64,000 nucleotides of DNA from CAYLPU01 sp964385635 (GTDB taxonomy: Bacteria > Chloroflexota > Anaerolineae > B4-G1), in assembly GCA_964385635.1 (NCBI GenBank), contig CAYLPU010000012.1, positions 6,474 through 70,473 on the forward strand, written 5' to 3'. The notes under the pieces were generated by a model. That model was given only the letters and a program-made list of their open reading frames with translations, did no database searches and had not been told where the DNA came from. Positions 43,330 through 55,108 of the stretch are shown one piece after another. Made by a program: the position numbers and the translations under genes. Every line of letters starts with the position of its first letter. Positions within the stretch are counted from its first letter, which is position 1.

Positions 43330-46207
<2,878 letters not shown>

Positions 46208-46270
46208 CACGGACCACCTCCCAGAGAACAACGATATATGGGGGCAGTGTACACCAGCCCCGCCTCCCTG

Positions 46271-46750
46271 TCAAACGCGGCTTGAAAGCCTTGCTTCAGC
46301 CACCAGATCGTCCCCTGCATCCAACACCGCTGCAAACTGCCGGGGCGTGACGATCAGGACGCCATGATAGGAACCTGTCCCCAGCAGGTGCCTGTCGCCC
46401 GAGACGATATATTCGGCACGTCCCTCTAATGCACAGACCAGGAACAGGTCATCTGTCGGGTCGGCACTCCTGCGCACCTCGTACAGCCCAGCCACCACTT
46501 CGGCGTCGGTGCTCAACGAGTCGACAACCACCGCGATGTCGTCCTCGGTCAGGTTGTACCGGCCGCATATCCGCGGATAGCGCAAGACGTGCGTTACCTC
46601 GGCAATGATGTCCTCCGAAGTGACCATGGTGAACTGGCCTGCATACCAGGCTTCCAATAAACGACGCGGTGCGCCGTGAGGGGCAATGACGCCGCTCACC
46701 CTGAGCGACCTGCCCTGAACACAGTGAAGGGAAGTGAAGGGTCTCCACAT
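46271..46750 (-). pseudogene. PIN-domain toxin with N-terminus replaced by repeat DNA
   Basis: From VSGVIAPHGAPRRLLEAWYA onward (codon at 46698) this is a normal PIN toxin of the TIGR00305-like group, ending SRV. Intact relatives begin M-R-V-VLDTNVLVSG, where the Asp of DTN binds metal. Here everything before VSG is encoded by a dispersed repeat (46699-46795), so the DTN motif is gone. The 159 codons remain open, but the product should lack nuclease activity. The later acidic residues are retained (DPTDDLFLVCA). No antitoxin gene is adjacent. Confidence 0.75.
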
Positions 46751-46795
46751 GTAACATAAGGAGATTCTTCGCTACGCTCAGAATGACGATCAACC
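46699..46795. repeat. Dispersed repeat element upstream of and inside the PIN gene
   Basis: Contains cctgagcgacctgccctg, acacagtgaaggg (partly repeated as aagtgaagggtctc) and gagattcttcgctacgctc followed by agaatgac. Words of this kind recur as dispersed repeats in many Chloroflexota genomes; only this full copy was noticed here. A related short word (ctcaacgccctgagcctgtc) occurs inside the SNF2 gene near 52850. Confidence 0.55.
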
Positions 46796-46862
46796 ATCAG
46801 GGCGACTCTCGCGGTACTGCCAAAAAAGGGCCCGCCCCCATCCAAGAGCAAGCCCCTCCTGC

Positions 46863-46904
46863 TACTCCCTACTCCCTACTCCCTACTCCCTACTCCCTAC
46901 TCCC
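46863..46904. repeat. Perfect (TACTCCC)6 array at the EF-G2 stop
   Basis: Six exact copies of tactccc, followed by a variant tacctatcc. The array touches the stop codon of the EF-G2 gene (46904-46906) by one base. Confidence 0.9.
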
Positions 46905-48979
46905 TACCTATCCTTCTCCCGCTGATGCGCCTCGACGATCGCCTGCATCAGGTGCGCTGGCATCTCCTCGTAGTGACCCAACTCCATCGAGAAGACACCC
47001 CGGCCCTGGGTCAGGCTGCGCAGGTCGGTGGCGTACCGCTGCATCTCCGCCAGCGGCACCAGCGCCGTGATGATGCTCTTCCCGCCGCGCTGGTCCATCC
47101 CCTGCACCCGCGCCCGCTTTGTATTCAGGTCACCCATGATATCGCCGGTGTACTCCTCCGGCACAGTGATCGTCACCTGGTAGATCGGTTCCAGCAGCAC
47201 TGGCCCGGCCTCCAGCATCACCTTCTTGAACACTTCCCGTCCGGCGATCTGGAAGGCGATGTCCTTGGAGTCGACCGGGTGTTCCTTGCCATCGTAGACG
47301 ACCGCCTTGAGGTCCGTGACCGGGTAGCCAGCGATGACACCCTGGGCCATCGCCACCTTGACGCCCTTCTCAATGGAACTCTCGAAGGAACGCGAGATGC
47401 GCCCGCCGAAGACCTCCCACTCGTACTCGAAGCCGATGTCACGGGGCAGCGGTTCCAGCCGCATGTGCACCTCGGCGAACTGGCCCGAGCCGCCGGTCTG
47501 CTTCTTGTGCCGGTACTGGTCGGCGTGGACGTGGGTGACCGTCTCCCGGTAGGGCACCTTGGGGGTCGAGGTCTCGACCCCGACGCTGAAGCGGTTCTCC
47601 ATCCGGCGCACGGCGATGTCTACGTGGGCCTCCCCCATTCCCTCCAGGATCGTCTGCCGCGTGCTGGGTTCCTGGTGCCAGCGCAGCGTGGGGTCCTCCT
47701 CGCAGATGCGGGTCAGCGTGGAACCCAGTTTGGCCTGGTCCGCCTTGCTCGTGGGATTGACAGCCACGGCGAAGAGGGAGGACGGGAAGACCGGGCCAGG
47801 CAGGCTCACAGGGTGGCCCTTGTCACACAGCGTATCGCCGGTGAGTGTGTGGGTCAGTTTGGCCACTGCGCCGATGTCGCCGGTGCGCAGGCGCTGCACC
47901 GGCATCTGCTCCTTGCCGCGCATCACGTAAAGTTGGCCCAGCCGCTCTTCTTCCTCGGCCCGGCTGTTGTAGACGCGGCTGTCCGATTCCATCATCCCGC
48001 CGTAGACGCGGAAGTAGGCCAGTTTACCTACGTAGGGGTCGGCGGTAGTCTTGAAGACCAACGCCGCCAGCGGGGCCAGTTCGTTGGGCTCAATCTGCTC
48101 CTCGCCCGCGGCCGCGAGCGCTGCGACTGGCCCCCGGTCGGCCGGTGAGGGTCCATAAGCGACCAGCGCGTCCAGCAGCGTCCGCGTGCCCAGGTTCGCC
48201 GTCGCCGCCGTCACCAGAACCAGGGTGGCCGTCCCATTGATGATCGCAGCGCGCAACCCCCGCTGGATCTCCTCCTCGGTCAGTTCCTCCCCCTCCAAAT
48301 ACTTCATAATTAGTTCGTCGTCCGCCTCGGCGGCGGCCTCGATCAACTGAACACGAGCCTTCTCTGCCCGACCAGCCAGGTCGGCAGGGATCTCCGCGAC
48401 CTCCCCCTCGGGGCCCATCAGCACCTGCATCTTCATCAGGTCCACCAGACCCGCGAGGTTCTCATCCCCTGGTCCCTTCGCGCCGATGGGAAGATCGACG
48501 AGAACAAAATTCTGCTCGAAGGCCTCCCGTAACGTGTCCAGCGTGCGATCCAGATTGGCGTTCTCCCGGTTCATCTTGTTGACAACCACTATCCGGGGCA
48601 GCCCCTGCTCCTCAGCAAAGTTCCAGACCAACTCCGTCCCCACCTCGACGCCGGACACACCGTCCACCAGGATCAGCGCCAGGTCGGCCACCCGTACCGC
48701 GCTCTTGACCTCGCCGACGAAGTCGGTGTAGCCGGGGGTGTCCAACACGTTGATCTTGCAGTCTGCCCACTCGACGGGGACGAGGGCCAGGTTGAGCGAG
48801 ATGTGACGGCGGGTCTCCTCGTCGTCGAAGTCGGCGACGGTGGTGCCGTCCTCGACTCGACCCAGGCGATTGATCGCGCCGCTGGCGAAAGCAAACGCCT
48901 CGACCAGCGAGGTCTTTCCCGCGCTCCCGTGCCCGAGCAGGACGACGTTACGCAATTGTTTGGTGCGATATTCCTTCAT
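46904..48979 (-). CDS. EF-G2-type translation factor GTPase
   Basis: A 691-residue elongation-factor-G paralog. The G1 loop reads GHGSAGKTS (residues 17-25) instead of the AHIDAGKTT of canonical EF-G. G3 is DTPGYTDF and G4 NKMN. Domains II-V follow, with TGGSGQFAEVHMRLEPL (domain IV entry) and AFQIAGREVFKKV. Proteins of this EF-G II subgroup have GTPase activity but differ in translocation or recycling roles; a canonical fusA is expected elsewhere. ATG 48979 has GGGGGT upstream and a near-consensus promoter. Confidence 0.9.
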   Translation of the reverse strand: MKEYRTKQLRNVVLLGHGSAGKTSLVEAFAFASGAINRLGRVEDGTTVADFDDEETRRHISLNLALVPVEWADCKINVLDTPGYTDFVGEVKSAVRVADLALILVDGVSGVEVGTELVWNFAEEQGLPRIVVVNKMNRENANLDRTLDTLREAFEQNFVLVDLPIGAKGPGDENLAGLVDLMKMQVLMGPEGEVAEIPADLAGRAEKARVQLIEAAAEADDELIMKYLEGEELTEEEIQRGLRAAIINGTATLVLVTAATANLGTRTLLDALVAYGPSPADRGPVAALAAAGEEQIEPNELAPLAALVFKTTADPYVGKLAYFRVYGGMMESDSRVYNSRAEEEERLGQLYVMRGKEQMPVQRLRTGDIGAVAKLTHTLTGDTLCDKGHPVSLPGPVFPSSLFAVAVNPTSKADQAKLGSTLTRICEEDPTLRWHQEPSTRQTILEGMGEAHVDIAVRRMENRFSVGVETSTPKVPYRETVTHVHADQYRHKKQTGGSGQFAEVHMRLEPLPRDIGFEYEWEVFGGRISRSFESSIEKGVKVAMAQGVIAGYPVTDLKAVVYDGKEHPVDSKDIAFQIAGREVFKKVMLEAGPVLLEPIYQVTITVPEEYTGDIMGDLNTKRARVQGMDQRGGKSIITALVPLAEMQRYATDLRSLTQGRGVFSMELGHYEEMPAHLMQAIVEAHQREKDR

Positions 48980-49041
48980 AAAAACGACCCCCTTTCAAAC
49001 TGTATCTGGGTGCTGGATGATTTGGGCAACCAGACTGTAGT

Positions 49042-49070
49042 ATTCTAAATGAGAACGGCCTAACTGTCAA
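49042..49070 (-). promoter_or_regulatory. Promoter of the EF-G2 gene
   Basis: On the minus strand, TTGACA (49070-49065) and TAGAAT (49047-49042) are spaced by exactly 17 bases, 63 bases before the start codon. Confidence 0.75.
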
Positions 49071-49099
49071 TTGACCTCCGCGCAAAACAGTAGTACACT
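49071..49099 (+). promoter_or_regulatory. tnaA: Divergent promoter toward tryptophanase
   Basis: TTGACC (49071-49076), then 17 bases, then TACACT (49094-49099). Its -35 box abuts the -35 box of the divergent EF-G2 promoter, so the two are likely to compete. The leader to tnaA would be about 160 bases. Confidence 0.6.
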
Positions 49100-49140
49100 G
49101 TAGGCTGCCATCGAGTAACCGGTATCGTAACTGCTCAGGC

Positions 49141-49241
49141 TACCTTCCCGAAAGCTAAAAGTTAACTGTCAGATAGACCCAAATCTGTCACATGACCAGA
49201 ATCTTGACAAAACTCGGCCCGTTGGAGCTTTCGGGAAGGTA
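49141..49241 (+). promoter_or_regulatory. Inverted-repeat leader of tryptophanase
   Basis: Perfect 16-base arms at 49141-49156 (taccttcccgaaagct) and 49226-49241 (agctttcgggaaggta) enclose 69 bases containing a smaller cagat/atctg hairpin (49170-49187). A 16-codon frame, MTRILTKLGPLELSGR, runs from ATG 49192 to TAA 49242 and ends at the outer arm; it has no Trp and no clear Shine-Dalgarno site. Possible cis-regulatory RNA or operator; mechanism unknown. Confidence 0.6.
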
Positions 49242-49268
49242 AACATAGCACCCAACAAGGAGTACATC

Positions 49269-50645
49269 ATGGCTAGGTTTCCTGTCGAACCGTTCAAGAT
49301 CAAAGTTGTCGAGCCCATCCGCCAGACCACCCGCGCCGAGCGAGAGGAGATCCTGCGGCGGGCTGGCTACAACATCTTCGCCGTGCGGACCGAGGACATC
49401 TATATTGATCTGCTGACCGATTCGGGCACAGCGGCGATGTCGGATAGCCAATGGGCTGGGATGATGGTCGGCGACGAGGGTTACGCTGGCTGTCGCAATT
49501 TCTTTAACCTGGAGGAGGCGATCAAGTCTATCACTGGCTTTCGCCATTTCGTGCCCACCCACCAGGGCCGTGCCGCCGAGAACGTGCTCTTCGCGTGCAC
49601 GGTCAAACCAGGCCAGCCGGTACCCAACAACATGCACTTCGACACCACCCAGGCCAACGTCCTCGCCCGGGGCGGAGACCCGGTCAACCTGCTGGCCGAA
49701 GAAGGTTTCGATATCATCAGTCATGCGCCCTTCAAGGGTAATATAGACATCGAGAAACTGGAAGCGTTCATCCAGCAGGTGGGGCCGGAGAACATCCCGC
49801 TGGGGATGCTGACGGTGACGAACAACGCCGGCGGCGGCCAGCCGGTCTCGATGGCCAACATCCGCGCTACCGGCGAGGTGCTCCATCGTTATGATATCCC
49901 ATTCTTCCTCGACGCCTGCCGCTACGCCGAGAACGGTTATTTCATCAAACTGCGTGAGCCGGGCTATGCCGAGACGCCCGTCGTCGAGATCGCCCGCGAG
50001 ATGTTCTCCTACGCCGATGGCTGCACGATGTCCGCCAAGAAAGACGCGCTGGTCAACATCGGCGGCTTCCTGGCGATGAACGACGAGGCTCTGTACCGGC
50101 GCGTGTGCCAGGAACTGATCCTGCGCGAGGGGTTCCCCACTTACGGCGGGCTGGCCGGGCGCGACCTGGAGGCGATCGCGCGAGGGCTGTGGGAGGGACT
50201 GGACGAGCAGTATCTGGCCTACCGCATCGCCCACACCCAGTACCTGGCCGACCGGCTGGTGGAGGAGGGCATCCCCATCCTGAAACCACCCGGCGGCCAC
50301 GCGGTCTACCCAGACGTCAAGCGGTTCCTGCCGCACATACCCCAGGCCGAGTTACCCGGCCAGGCGCTCGCCTGCGCGCTGTACCTGGAGGGCGGCATCC
50401 GCGGGGCGGAGATGGGGAGCGTGGCATTCGCCCGCGAGGACCCGGAAACGGGCGAGATGGTCTACCCGGCGCTGGAACTGGTGCGGTTGGCGATCCCCCG
50501 GCGGGTCTACACCCAGGCGCATCTGGACTACGTGGTGGAGGTCTGTAAACGGATCCACGAGAGACGCGACCAGATCCGGGGTATGCGCTACACCTATGCG
50601 CCTGCGCTCCTGCGCCACTTCACGGCGCGGTTTGAGCCGTTGTAG
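49269..50645 (+). CDS. tnaA: Tryptophanase (tryptophan indole-lyase)
   Basis: A PLP enzyme splitting tryptophan to indole, pyruvate and ammonia. 458 residues; the PLP lysine is in SAKKD (257-258). Tyrosine phenol-lyase is very similar in sequence, but three discriminating positions favour tryptophanase: D125 in FDTTQ (Thr in TPL), M382 where TPL has its substrate-binding Arg, and H450 in LRHFTA (Phe in TPL). ATG 49269 follows AAGGAG by 7 bases. No tryptophan permease gene is adjacent. The upstream leader is highly structured. Confidence 0.9.
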   Translation: MARFPVEPFKIKVVEPIRQTTRAEREEILRRAGYNIFAVRTEDIYIDLLTDSGTAAMSDSQWAGMMVGDEGYAGCRNFFNLEEAIKSITGFRHFVPTHQGRAAENVLFACTVKPGQPVPNNMHFDTTQANVLARGGDPVNLLAEEGFDIISHAPFKGNIDIEKLEAFIQQVGPENIPLGMLTVTNNAGGGQPVSMANIRATGEVLHRYDIPFFLDACRYAENGYFIKLREPGYAETPVVEIAREMFSYADGCTMSAKKDALVNIGGFLAMNDEALYRRVCQELILREGFPTYGGLAGRDLEAIARGLWEGLDEQYLAYRIAHTQYLADRLVEEGIPILKPPGGHAVYPDVKRFLPHIPQAELPGQALACALYLEGGIRGAEMGSVAFAREDPETGEMVYPALELVRLAIPRRVYTQAHLDYVVEVCKRIHERRDQIRGMRYTYAPALLRHFTARFEPL

Positions 50646-50940
50646 AGGAGCCCTATTTCGACTACCTGCGCGAACCCATCAGTCGAGGCCGCCGACGTCA
50701 AGATCCGTATGACCCACAAAGCTACAAGTATTACGCTGCCCTCTCAGACCTACCGGATGACAACACCCATTCCTGCTTGATCGCCTCGCTGATGGTTCTC
50801 GCCTCCGGCACGGACGACTGGGAACAAACGACCGGCGGGCACGCGATCACAGCAGGAGCGGGGCTACCCCGCCCCTGGCAGCGCAAGAGGCCATCTTGCG
50901 TACAGGATCATTGTGGTTCAGGCATGATGGTGATATAGCG
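50646..50940 (+). other. Non-genic stretch with an open remnant frame
   Basis: In one plus frame the sequence reads EPYFDYLREPISRGRRRQDP, later YKYYAALSDLPDDNTHSCLI and further, to a stop near 50938, with no start codon except by read-through from tnaA. I do not recognise it; it may be a fragment of a decayed gene. Codon use looks protein-like at first and less so after about 50820. Confidence 0.35.
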
Positions 50941-51064
50941 ATTGCCCATCTCCAGCCAGGCCAGTTCAAGGTCACCGAGGCCGACCAAGATACTCCAGCA
51001 CCATCGCGACGCAGGCTGGCAGGCAGTCGGCATCTTGGTTCTGCCTATGGTGTGGTACGGTCAA
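50908..51064 (-). pseudogene. Internally deleted C39-like cysteine peptidase
   Basis: From TTG 51064 the frame reads TVPHHRQNQDADCLPACVAM and VLEYLGRPR, then stop. The Q...DC..AC pattern is the active-site start of C39/papain-like peptidases. In another frame, DLELAWLEMGNRYITIMPEP and a stop match the usual C-terminal end of such proteins. The middle, with the His and Asp, is missing. It overlaps the end of the 116-residue gene upstream, as a coupled second gene would. Confidence 0.6.
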
Positions 51065-51395
51065 CCAATCGGCGGGCACGGCGCTCAATATCCTCGATGA
51101 GTGAGGGCGTGATTTGCAATTGACCGGTTTGGGCATCCACGTCTATCGTGCCGACCTGACCGACTTTGCCGCGCGAGGTGAGGTAGAGGACAACGGGCAC
51201 TCGCCATAGCAACCGCTCACCGTCGATGACCAGGTCGGGGGTTTCGCCGCCCAGGTGATCGCTGACGTTGTCTATGAGATAGCCGGCGACCTGGCGCCGG
51301 GCGACGTACGCCGACACGTTCAGGTCAGCCCGGATGCTTATGTCTATGTGGACCTGGTCATCGAATCTGGCGGTTTGTTTCAGCACAACTGCCAT
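51045..51395 (-). CDS. Conserved-looking 116-residue protein of unknown function
   Basis: A soluble alpha/beta protein. The N-terminus MAVVLKQTARFDDQVHIDIS and SAYVARRQVAGYLIDNVSDH are followed by strands (GETPDLVIDG, WRVPVVLYLTSRGKVGQVG) and a final helix (IEDIERRARRLVDR). No motif I can name. ATG 51395 lies 5 bases after AGGAGG. Its stop overlaps the start of a peptidase remnant, suggesting that the pair once formed a two-gene module. Confidence 0.7.
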   Translation of the reverse strand: MAVVLKQTARFDDQVHIDISIRADLNVSAYVARRQVAGYLIDNVSDHLGGETPDLVIDGERLLWRVPVVLYLTSRGKVGQVGTIDVDAQTGQLQITPSLIEDIERRARRLVDRTTP

Positions 51396-51584
51396 TCTGA
51401 CCTCCTGGGCCAGACTACTACCCGGTTGAATTGTAACACACATCCTGGGGTAGGGCAACAGAGGGTGGAAGCGGGCGAGCACGCCCTCCAATGGGCCTAC
51501 TGCGGTACATCTACCTCCTGTGGGCACTACGCAACCACTAACGCGCACTGTAGGGGCCAGGTAACCTCGCCCCTACCCCCTGCC

Positions 51585-51613
51585 TTGCTAATCCCCCCCT
51601 TTTGCATTATGAT
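51585..51613 (+). promoter_or_regulatory. Promoter of the SNF2 gene, possibly giving a leaderless mRNA
   Basis: TTGCTA (51585-51590) and TATGAT (51608-51613) are 17 bases apart. The ATG at 51622 lies only 8 bases after the -10 box and has no Shine-Dalgarno site, which would make the transcript leaderless or nearly so. Confidence 0.5.
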
Positions 51614-51621
51614 AGGCCCAA

Positions 51622-54600
51622 ATGTCCGACATAAGCGCACGATACCCCATTGACGCGCTGAACCTGCCCACCCGCGCCCGTAACGCGCTGGTGCAGGCCG
51701 GTATCACCACGCCGGAGGACGTGGCTACACGCAGCGACGTCGAACTCCTGGCCCTGCGCGGCTTCGGCCCGACCTCTCTGGCACAGGTGCGGGAACGGCT
51801 GGCAGCGTGGGGGCGAGAGCGACAACCGGACCAGGCAGCAGCACCGGAAGCGGAGCCCGCCACAGGGGGCGGGCAAGAGCACGACGACTTCCCGCTCCTA
51901 CCAGGACGGCGAGTGCTCCACGCCACCTGGCTCGCTGGCCCGCCGGGCCGCCTCTTCCTTTGGGGAGAGGGAGAGCCACTCCCGCCACGCCGGGGACGGG
52001 CTCCCCGGACGCCGCTTCATCCCTTCCACGTACCGCCTGCGGCCCTGCACGACGCGCTGCCCAGCCCGATCCCCGACACGGCGGCGAAGGCCCGTGCACT
52101 GGCCCGACTGCCGGTGACCGACCACGGCCCCCAGCCCAGCCCCCAACTCATCCGTGACTACCTGGCCGAGAAGCCTGGCGAGCCGGAATCGCTCGGCCTC
52201 TGGCGGGTGGATGGGCTGGCTTTCCCTCCTCTGGAGGCGTTGGCCTTCCTGAATGACCTCCCTCGCCCGGAAGACCTTGCCCCTCGCGTCGCGCTGGGGA
52301 CCGGCCTGCGTTTCTGGTCGCTGGCGGGCAAACTGGCGCTGGAACTCCTGGCCCGGCAGCAGTTCGCCCCTGCGCTGGTTCGCCAGAACAGGACCTTCCG
52401 CGCCACGTGGGTGCCCGTCCTCGACCAGCCTGAGGACCTACGGCGGGTGGAGCAGTTGGCGCAGGCGATGCCCCCCATCTGCCGTGCCCTGATCCCTTCC
52501 CCCCCTCTTTCCCCCCCATTGGGGGGGATGAAAGGGGGGGACCCCCGCGCCTTGCTCAAGGGCTTCCTGGGCACAATCGTGGACACGGCGGTGCGGGCCT
52601 GGGCACCGCCGCTGCTCCAGGTTGTCACACGGCAGGATGACCCTGCCCTGCGGGTATGGATGACTGCTCTCTTCGACAAGGATGACGATCCGGTGATGGA
52701 TGCTCCCGCCCGCGACCTGGAGAAACTTCACCTCGAGGTCACCCGCTGGCTGGAGCAACTCCTGGCCGGCGCGGAAGAGCCGTTCCGCCTATGCCTCCGT
52801 CTGGAGCCCCCCACCCTGCCGGAGCCAGACCGTGAGGAAGAGATGCCGGCTCAACGCCCTGAGCCTGTCGAACAATATGCACCGCCGGACGATTGGGCGC
52901 TGCGTTTTTTCCTCCAGGCCCGCGACGACCCCAGCCTGCTCGTGCCCTCCGGCCTGGTCTGGCGGGAGCGGGGTTCCACGCTGCGTTACCTGGACCACCG
53001 CTTCGACAATCCCCAGGAGAAAATGCTGGCCGGGCTGGGGCAAGCGGCCCGGCTATTCCCACCGCTGGAGGCCAGCCTGCGCACCGCCCGCCCTGAGGTC
53101 TGCCGCCTGGACACCGAGCAGGCGTACACCTTCTTGCGGGAGGCGGCCCCTCTGCTGGAAGGAAGTGGCTTCGGCGTCCTGGTGCCCCAGTGGTGGAGGA
53201 AGCGGCACAAGCGGCTGGGCGTGCGCGCCACCATCTCCCCCGCCGATGGCAAGGGTGTCCTGAACCTGGACGCGCTGGTGCGCTTCCGCTGGCAACTGGC
53301 CCTCGGCGACCAGACTCTCGATCCCAAGGAGTTCGCCCACCTGGCGGCGCTCAAACTGCCGCTGGTGCAGGTACGCGGCGAATGGGTCGAACTCCAGCCG
53401 GAGCAGATTGAGGCCGCCATTCGCTTCTGGGAAAAGCGGGCCGCCGAGGAGATGACGCTGCGCCAGGCACTCCAGATAGGACTGGCAGAGGAAGGTGAGG
53501 TCAACGATCTGCCAATCGTCAGCGTCGAGGCGCAAGGATGGGTGCAGGACCTGTTGCGCCGGCTGAGTGGCAGCGAGCCGCTGACCGAACTTACCCAGCC
53601 ACAGGGACTGGTAGGCCAACTGCGCCCCTACCAGGTGCGCGGTTTCTCCTGGCTGAGATTCCTGCGCCAGTGGGGCCTGGGTGCCTGCCTGGCCGACGAC
53701 ATGGGCCTGGGCAAAACAATCCAGACCATCGCCCTCGTTCTGCACGATCTGGAGGAGGATCAGGCCGCTGGGCCGGTGCTGGTCTTGTGCCCCACCTCCG
53801 TCGTGGGTAACTGGGCGCGAGAGATCGCCCGCTTTGCCCCCTCGCTGCAAGTGATGGTACACCACGGCAGCGATCGGGCCAGCGGGGAGACCTTCGCCGC
53901 CCAGGCTCACCAGGCCCACGTGGTCATCAGCACCTATGCCCTGGCCCGCCGGGACGAGGAGACACTGCGGGAAGTGGAGTGGGCCGGCGTCGTGCTGGAC
54001 GAGGCGCAGAAAATCAAAAACCCCGCCGCCAAGCAGACTCAGGCCATCCGGCGCTTGCCGGCCGGCTATCGTGTCGCGCTCACCGGCACCCCGGTCGAGA
54101 ATCGCCTCTCGGAACTGTGGTCCATCTCGCAGTTCCTCAACCCCGGCTATCTGGGCTCGCAGAGGTCGTTTCGCACTCGTTTCGCCCGGCCCATCGAGCG
54201 TTATCAGGACCAGGAGGCAGCAGCGCGGCTGCGCAAACTGGTCCAGCCCTTCACCCTGCGGCGCGTCAAGACGGATCCGACCATCATCCAGGACCTGCCG
54301 GAGAAACTGGAGAACAAGGTCTACTGCACGCTCACCCCGGAGCAGGCGACGCTCTACCAGGCGGTGGTCGAGGACGCGATGCTCCAGGTGGAGGAGGCGG
54401 AAGGCATCCAGCGCCGGGGATTGGTGCTCTCAATGCTCCTGCGGCTGAAGCAGATCTGCAACCATCCGGCACAGTTCCTGGGCGACCGGTCTCCACTGCC
54501 GGACCGCTCCGGGAAACTGGCCCGCCTGGGGGAGATGCTGGAGGAAGTGCTCTCGGTGAATGAACGAGCGCTGGTCTTCACCCAGTTTGCGGAGATGGGC

Positions 54601-55053
54601 ACGCTCCTCCAGATGTACCTGCAGGAACTCTTCGGCGGGGAGGTACTGTTCCTCTATGGCGGCACGCCGGCCAAGCAGCGCGACCGGATGATCGCCCGCT
54701 TCCAGGAGGAACGACCTTTGGGCCCGCCGATCTTCATCCTCTCGCTCAAGGCGGGCGGCCTGGGGCTGAACCTGACCCGCGCCAACCACGTGTTCCATTT
54801 CGACCGTTGGTGGAACCCGGCCGTGGAGAACCAGGCCACCGACCGGGCCTTCCGCATCGGGCAGACGAAGGACGTGTGGGTGCACAAGTTCGTCTGCGGC
54901 GGTACGCTGGAGGAGCGGATTGACGAGTTGATCGAGAGCAAAAAAGCGCTGGCGGAGAGCGTCATCGGTGCGGGAGAGGCCTGGCTGACGGAATTGAACA
55001 CAGACCAGTTGCGGGGACTGGTCACCTTGAGCCTTAAGGCGGCGGGGGATTAG
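51622..55053 (+). CDS. SNF2-family DNA helicase/translocase (HelZ-like)
   Basis: A 1143-residue superfamily 2 ATPase. Residues 1-70 form a helix-hairpin-helix-like region (DALNLPTRARNALVQAGITT). A long N-terminal region follows (about 90-660, including the SNF2-associated bacterial domain). SNF2 motifs are DDMGLGKTIQT (motif I, about 692-702), DEAQKIKN (II, about 793-800), LTGTPVENR (III) and VFTQFAEMG with FLYGGTPAKQRDRM. LSLKAGGLGLNLT and QATDRAFRIGQ are motifs V-VI. An in-frame palindromic element encodes about residues 292-307. Paired with the SWIM protein 55 bases downstream. Confidence 0.92.
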   Translation: MSDISARYPIDALNLPTRARNALVQAGITTPEDVATRSDVELLALRGFGPTSLAQVRERLAAWGRERQPDQAAAPEAEPATGGGQEHDDFPLLPGRRVLHATWLAGPPGRLFLWGEGEPLPPRRGRAPRTPLHPFHVPPAALHDALPSPIPDTAAKARALARLPVTDHGPQPSPQLIRDYLAEKPGEPESLGLWRVDGLAFPPLEALAFLNDLPRPEDLAPRVALGTGLRFWSLAGKLALELLARQQFAPALVRQNRTFRATWVPVLDQPEDLRRVEQLAQAMPPICRALIPSPPLSPPLGGMKGGDPRALLKGFLGTIVDTAVRAWAPPLLQVVTRQDDPALRVWMTALFDKDDDPVMDAPARDLEKLHLEVTRWLEQLLAGAEEPFRLCLRLEPPTLPEPDREEEMPAQRPEPVEQYAPPDDWALRFFLQARDDPSLLVPSGLVWRERGSTLRYLDHRFDNPQEKMLAGLGQAARLFPPLEASLRTARPEVCRLDTEQAYTFLREAAPLLEGSGFGVLVPQWWRKRHKRLGVRATISPADGKGVLNLDALVRFRWQLALGDQTLDPKEFAHLAALKLPLVQVRGEWVELQPEQIEAAIRFWEKRAAEEMTLRQALQIGLAEEGEVNDLPIVSVEAQGWVQDLLRRLSGSEPLTELTQPQGLVGQLRPYQVRGFSWLRFLRQWGLGACLADDMGLGKTIQTIALVLHDLEEDQAAGPVLVLCPTSVVGNWAREIARFAPSLQVMVHHGSDRASGETFAAQAHQAHVVISTYALARRDEETLREVEWAGVVLDEAQKIKNPAAKQTQAIRRLPAGYRVALTGTPVENRLSELWSISQFLNPGYLGSQRSFRTRFARPIERYQDQEAAARLRKLVQPFTLRRVKTDPTIIQDLPEKLENKVYCTLTPEQATLYQAVVEDAMLQVEEAEGIQRRGLVLSMLLRLKQICNHPAQFLGDRSPLPDRSGKLARLGEMLEEVLSVNERALVFTQFAEMGTLLQMYLQELFGGEVLFLYGGTPAKQRDRMIARFQEERPLGPPIFILSLKAGGLGLNLTRANHVFHFDRWWNPAVENQATDRAFRIGQTKDVWVHKFVCGGTLEERIDELIESKKALAESVIGAGEAWLTELNTDQLRGLVTLSLKAAGD
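52494..52541. repeat. Intragenic GC palindromic element, family A copy 2
   Basis: In frame within the SNF2 gene. Begins with a C-tract including ctctttccccccca, then ttggggggg and atgaaaggggggg. Nearly identical to 7807-7850. It encodes PSPPLSPPLGGMKGG. Confidence 0.8.
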
Positions 55054-55108
55054 CCTGGATTGGAGGGCAAGCGGTGATAAGCCAGAGTGTGGAGCTGGAG
55101 AGCGTCGA

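Noticed and set aside
49192..49242. tnaC-type leader peptide gene
   Set aside because: The 16-codon frame lacks Trp and a Shine-Dalgarno site; kept only as part of the leader description, not called as a gene.
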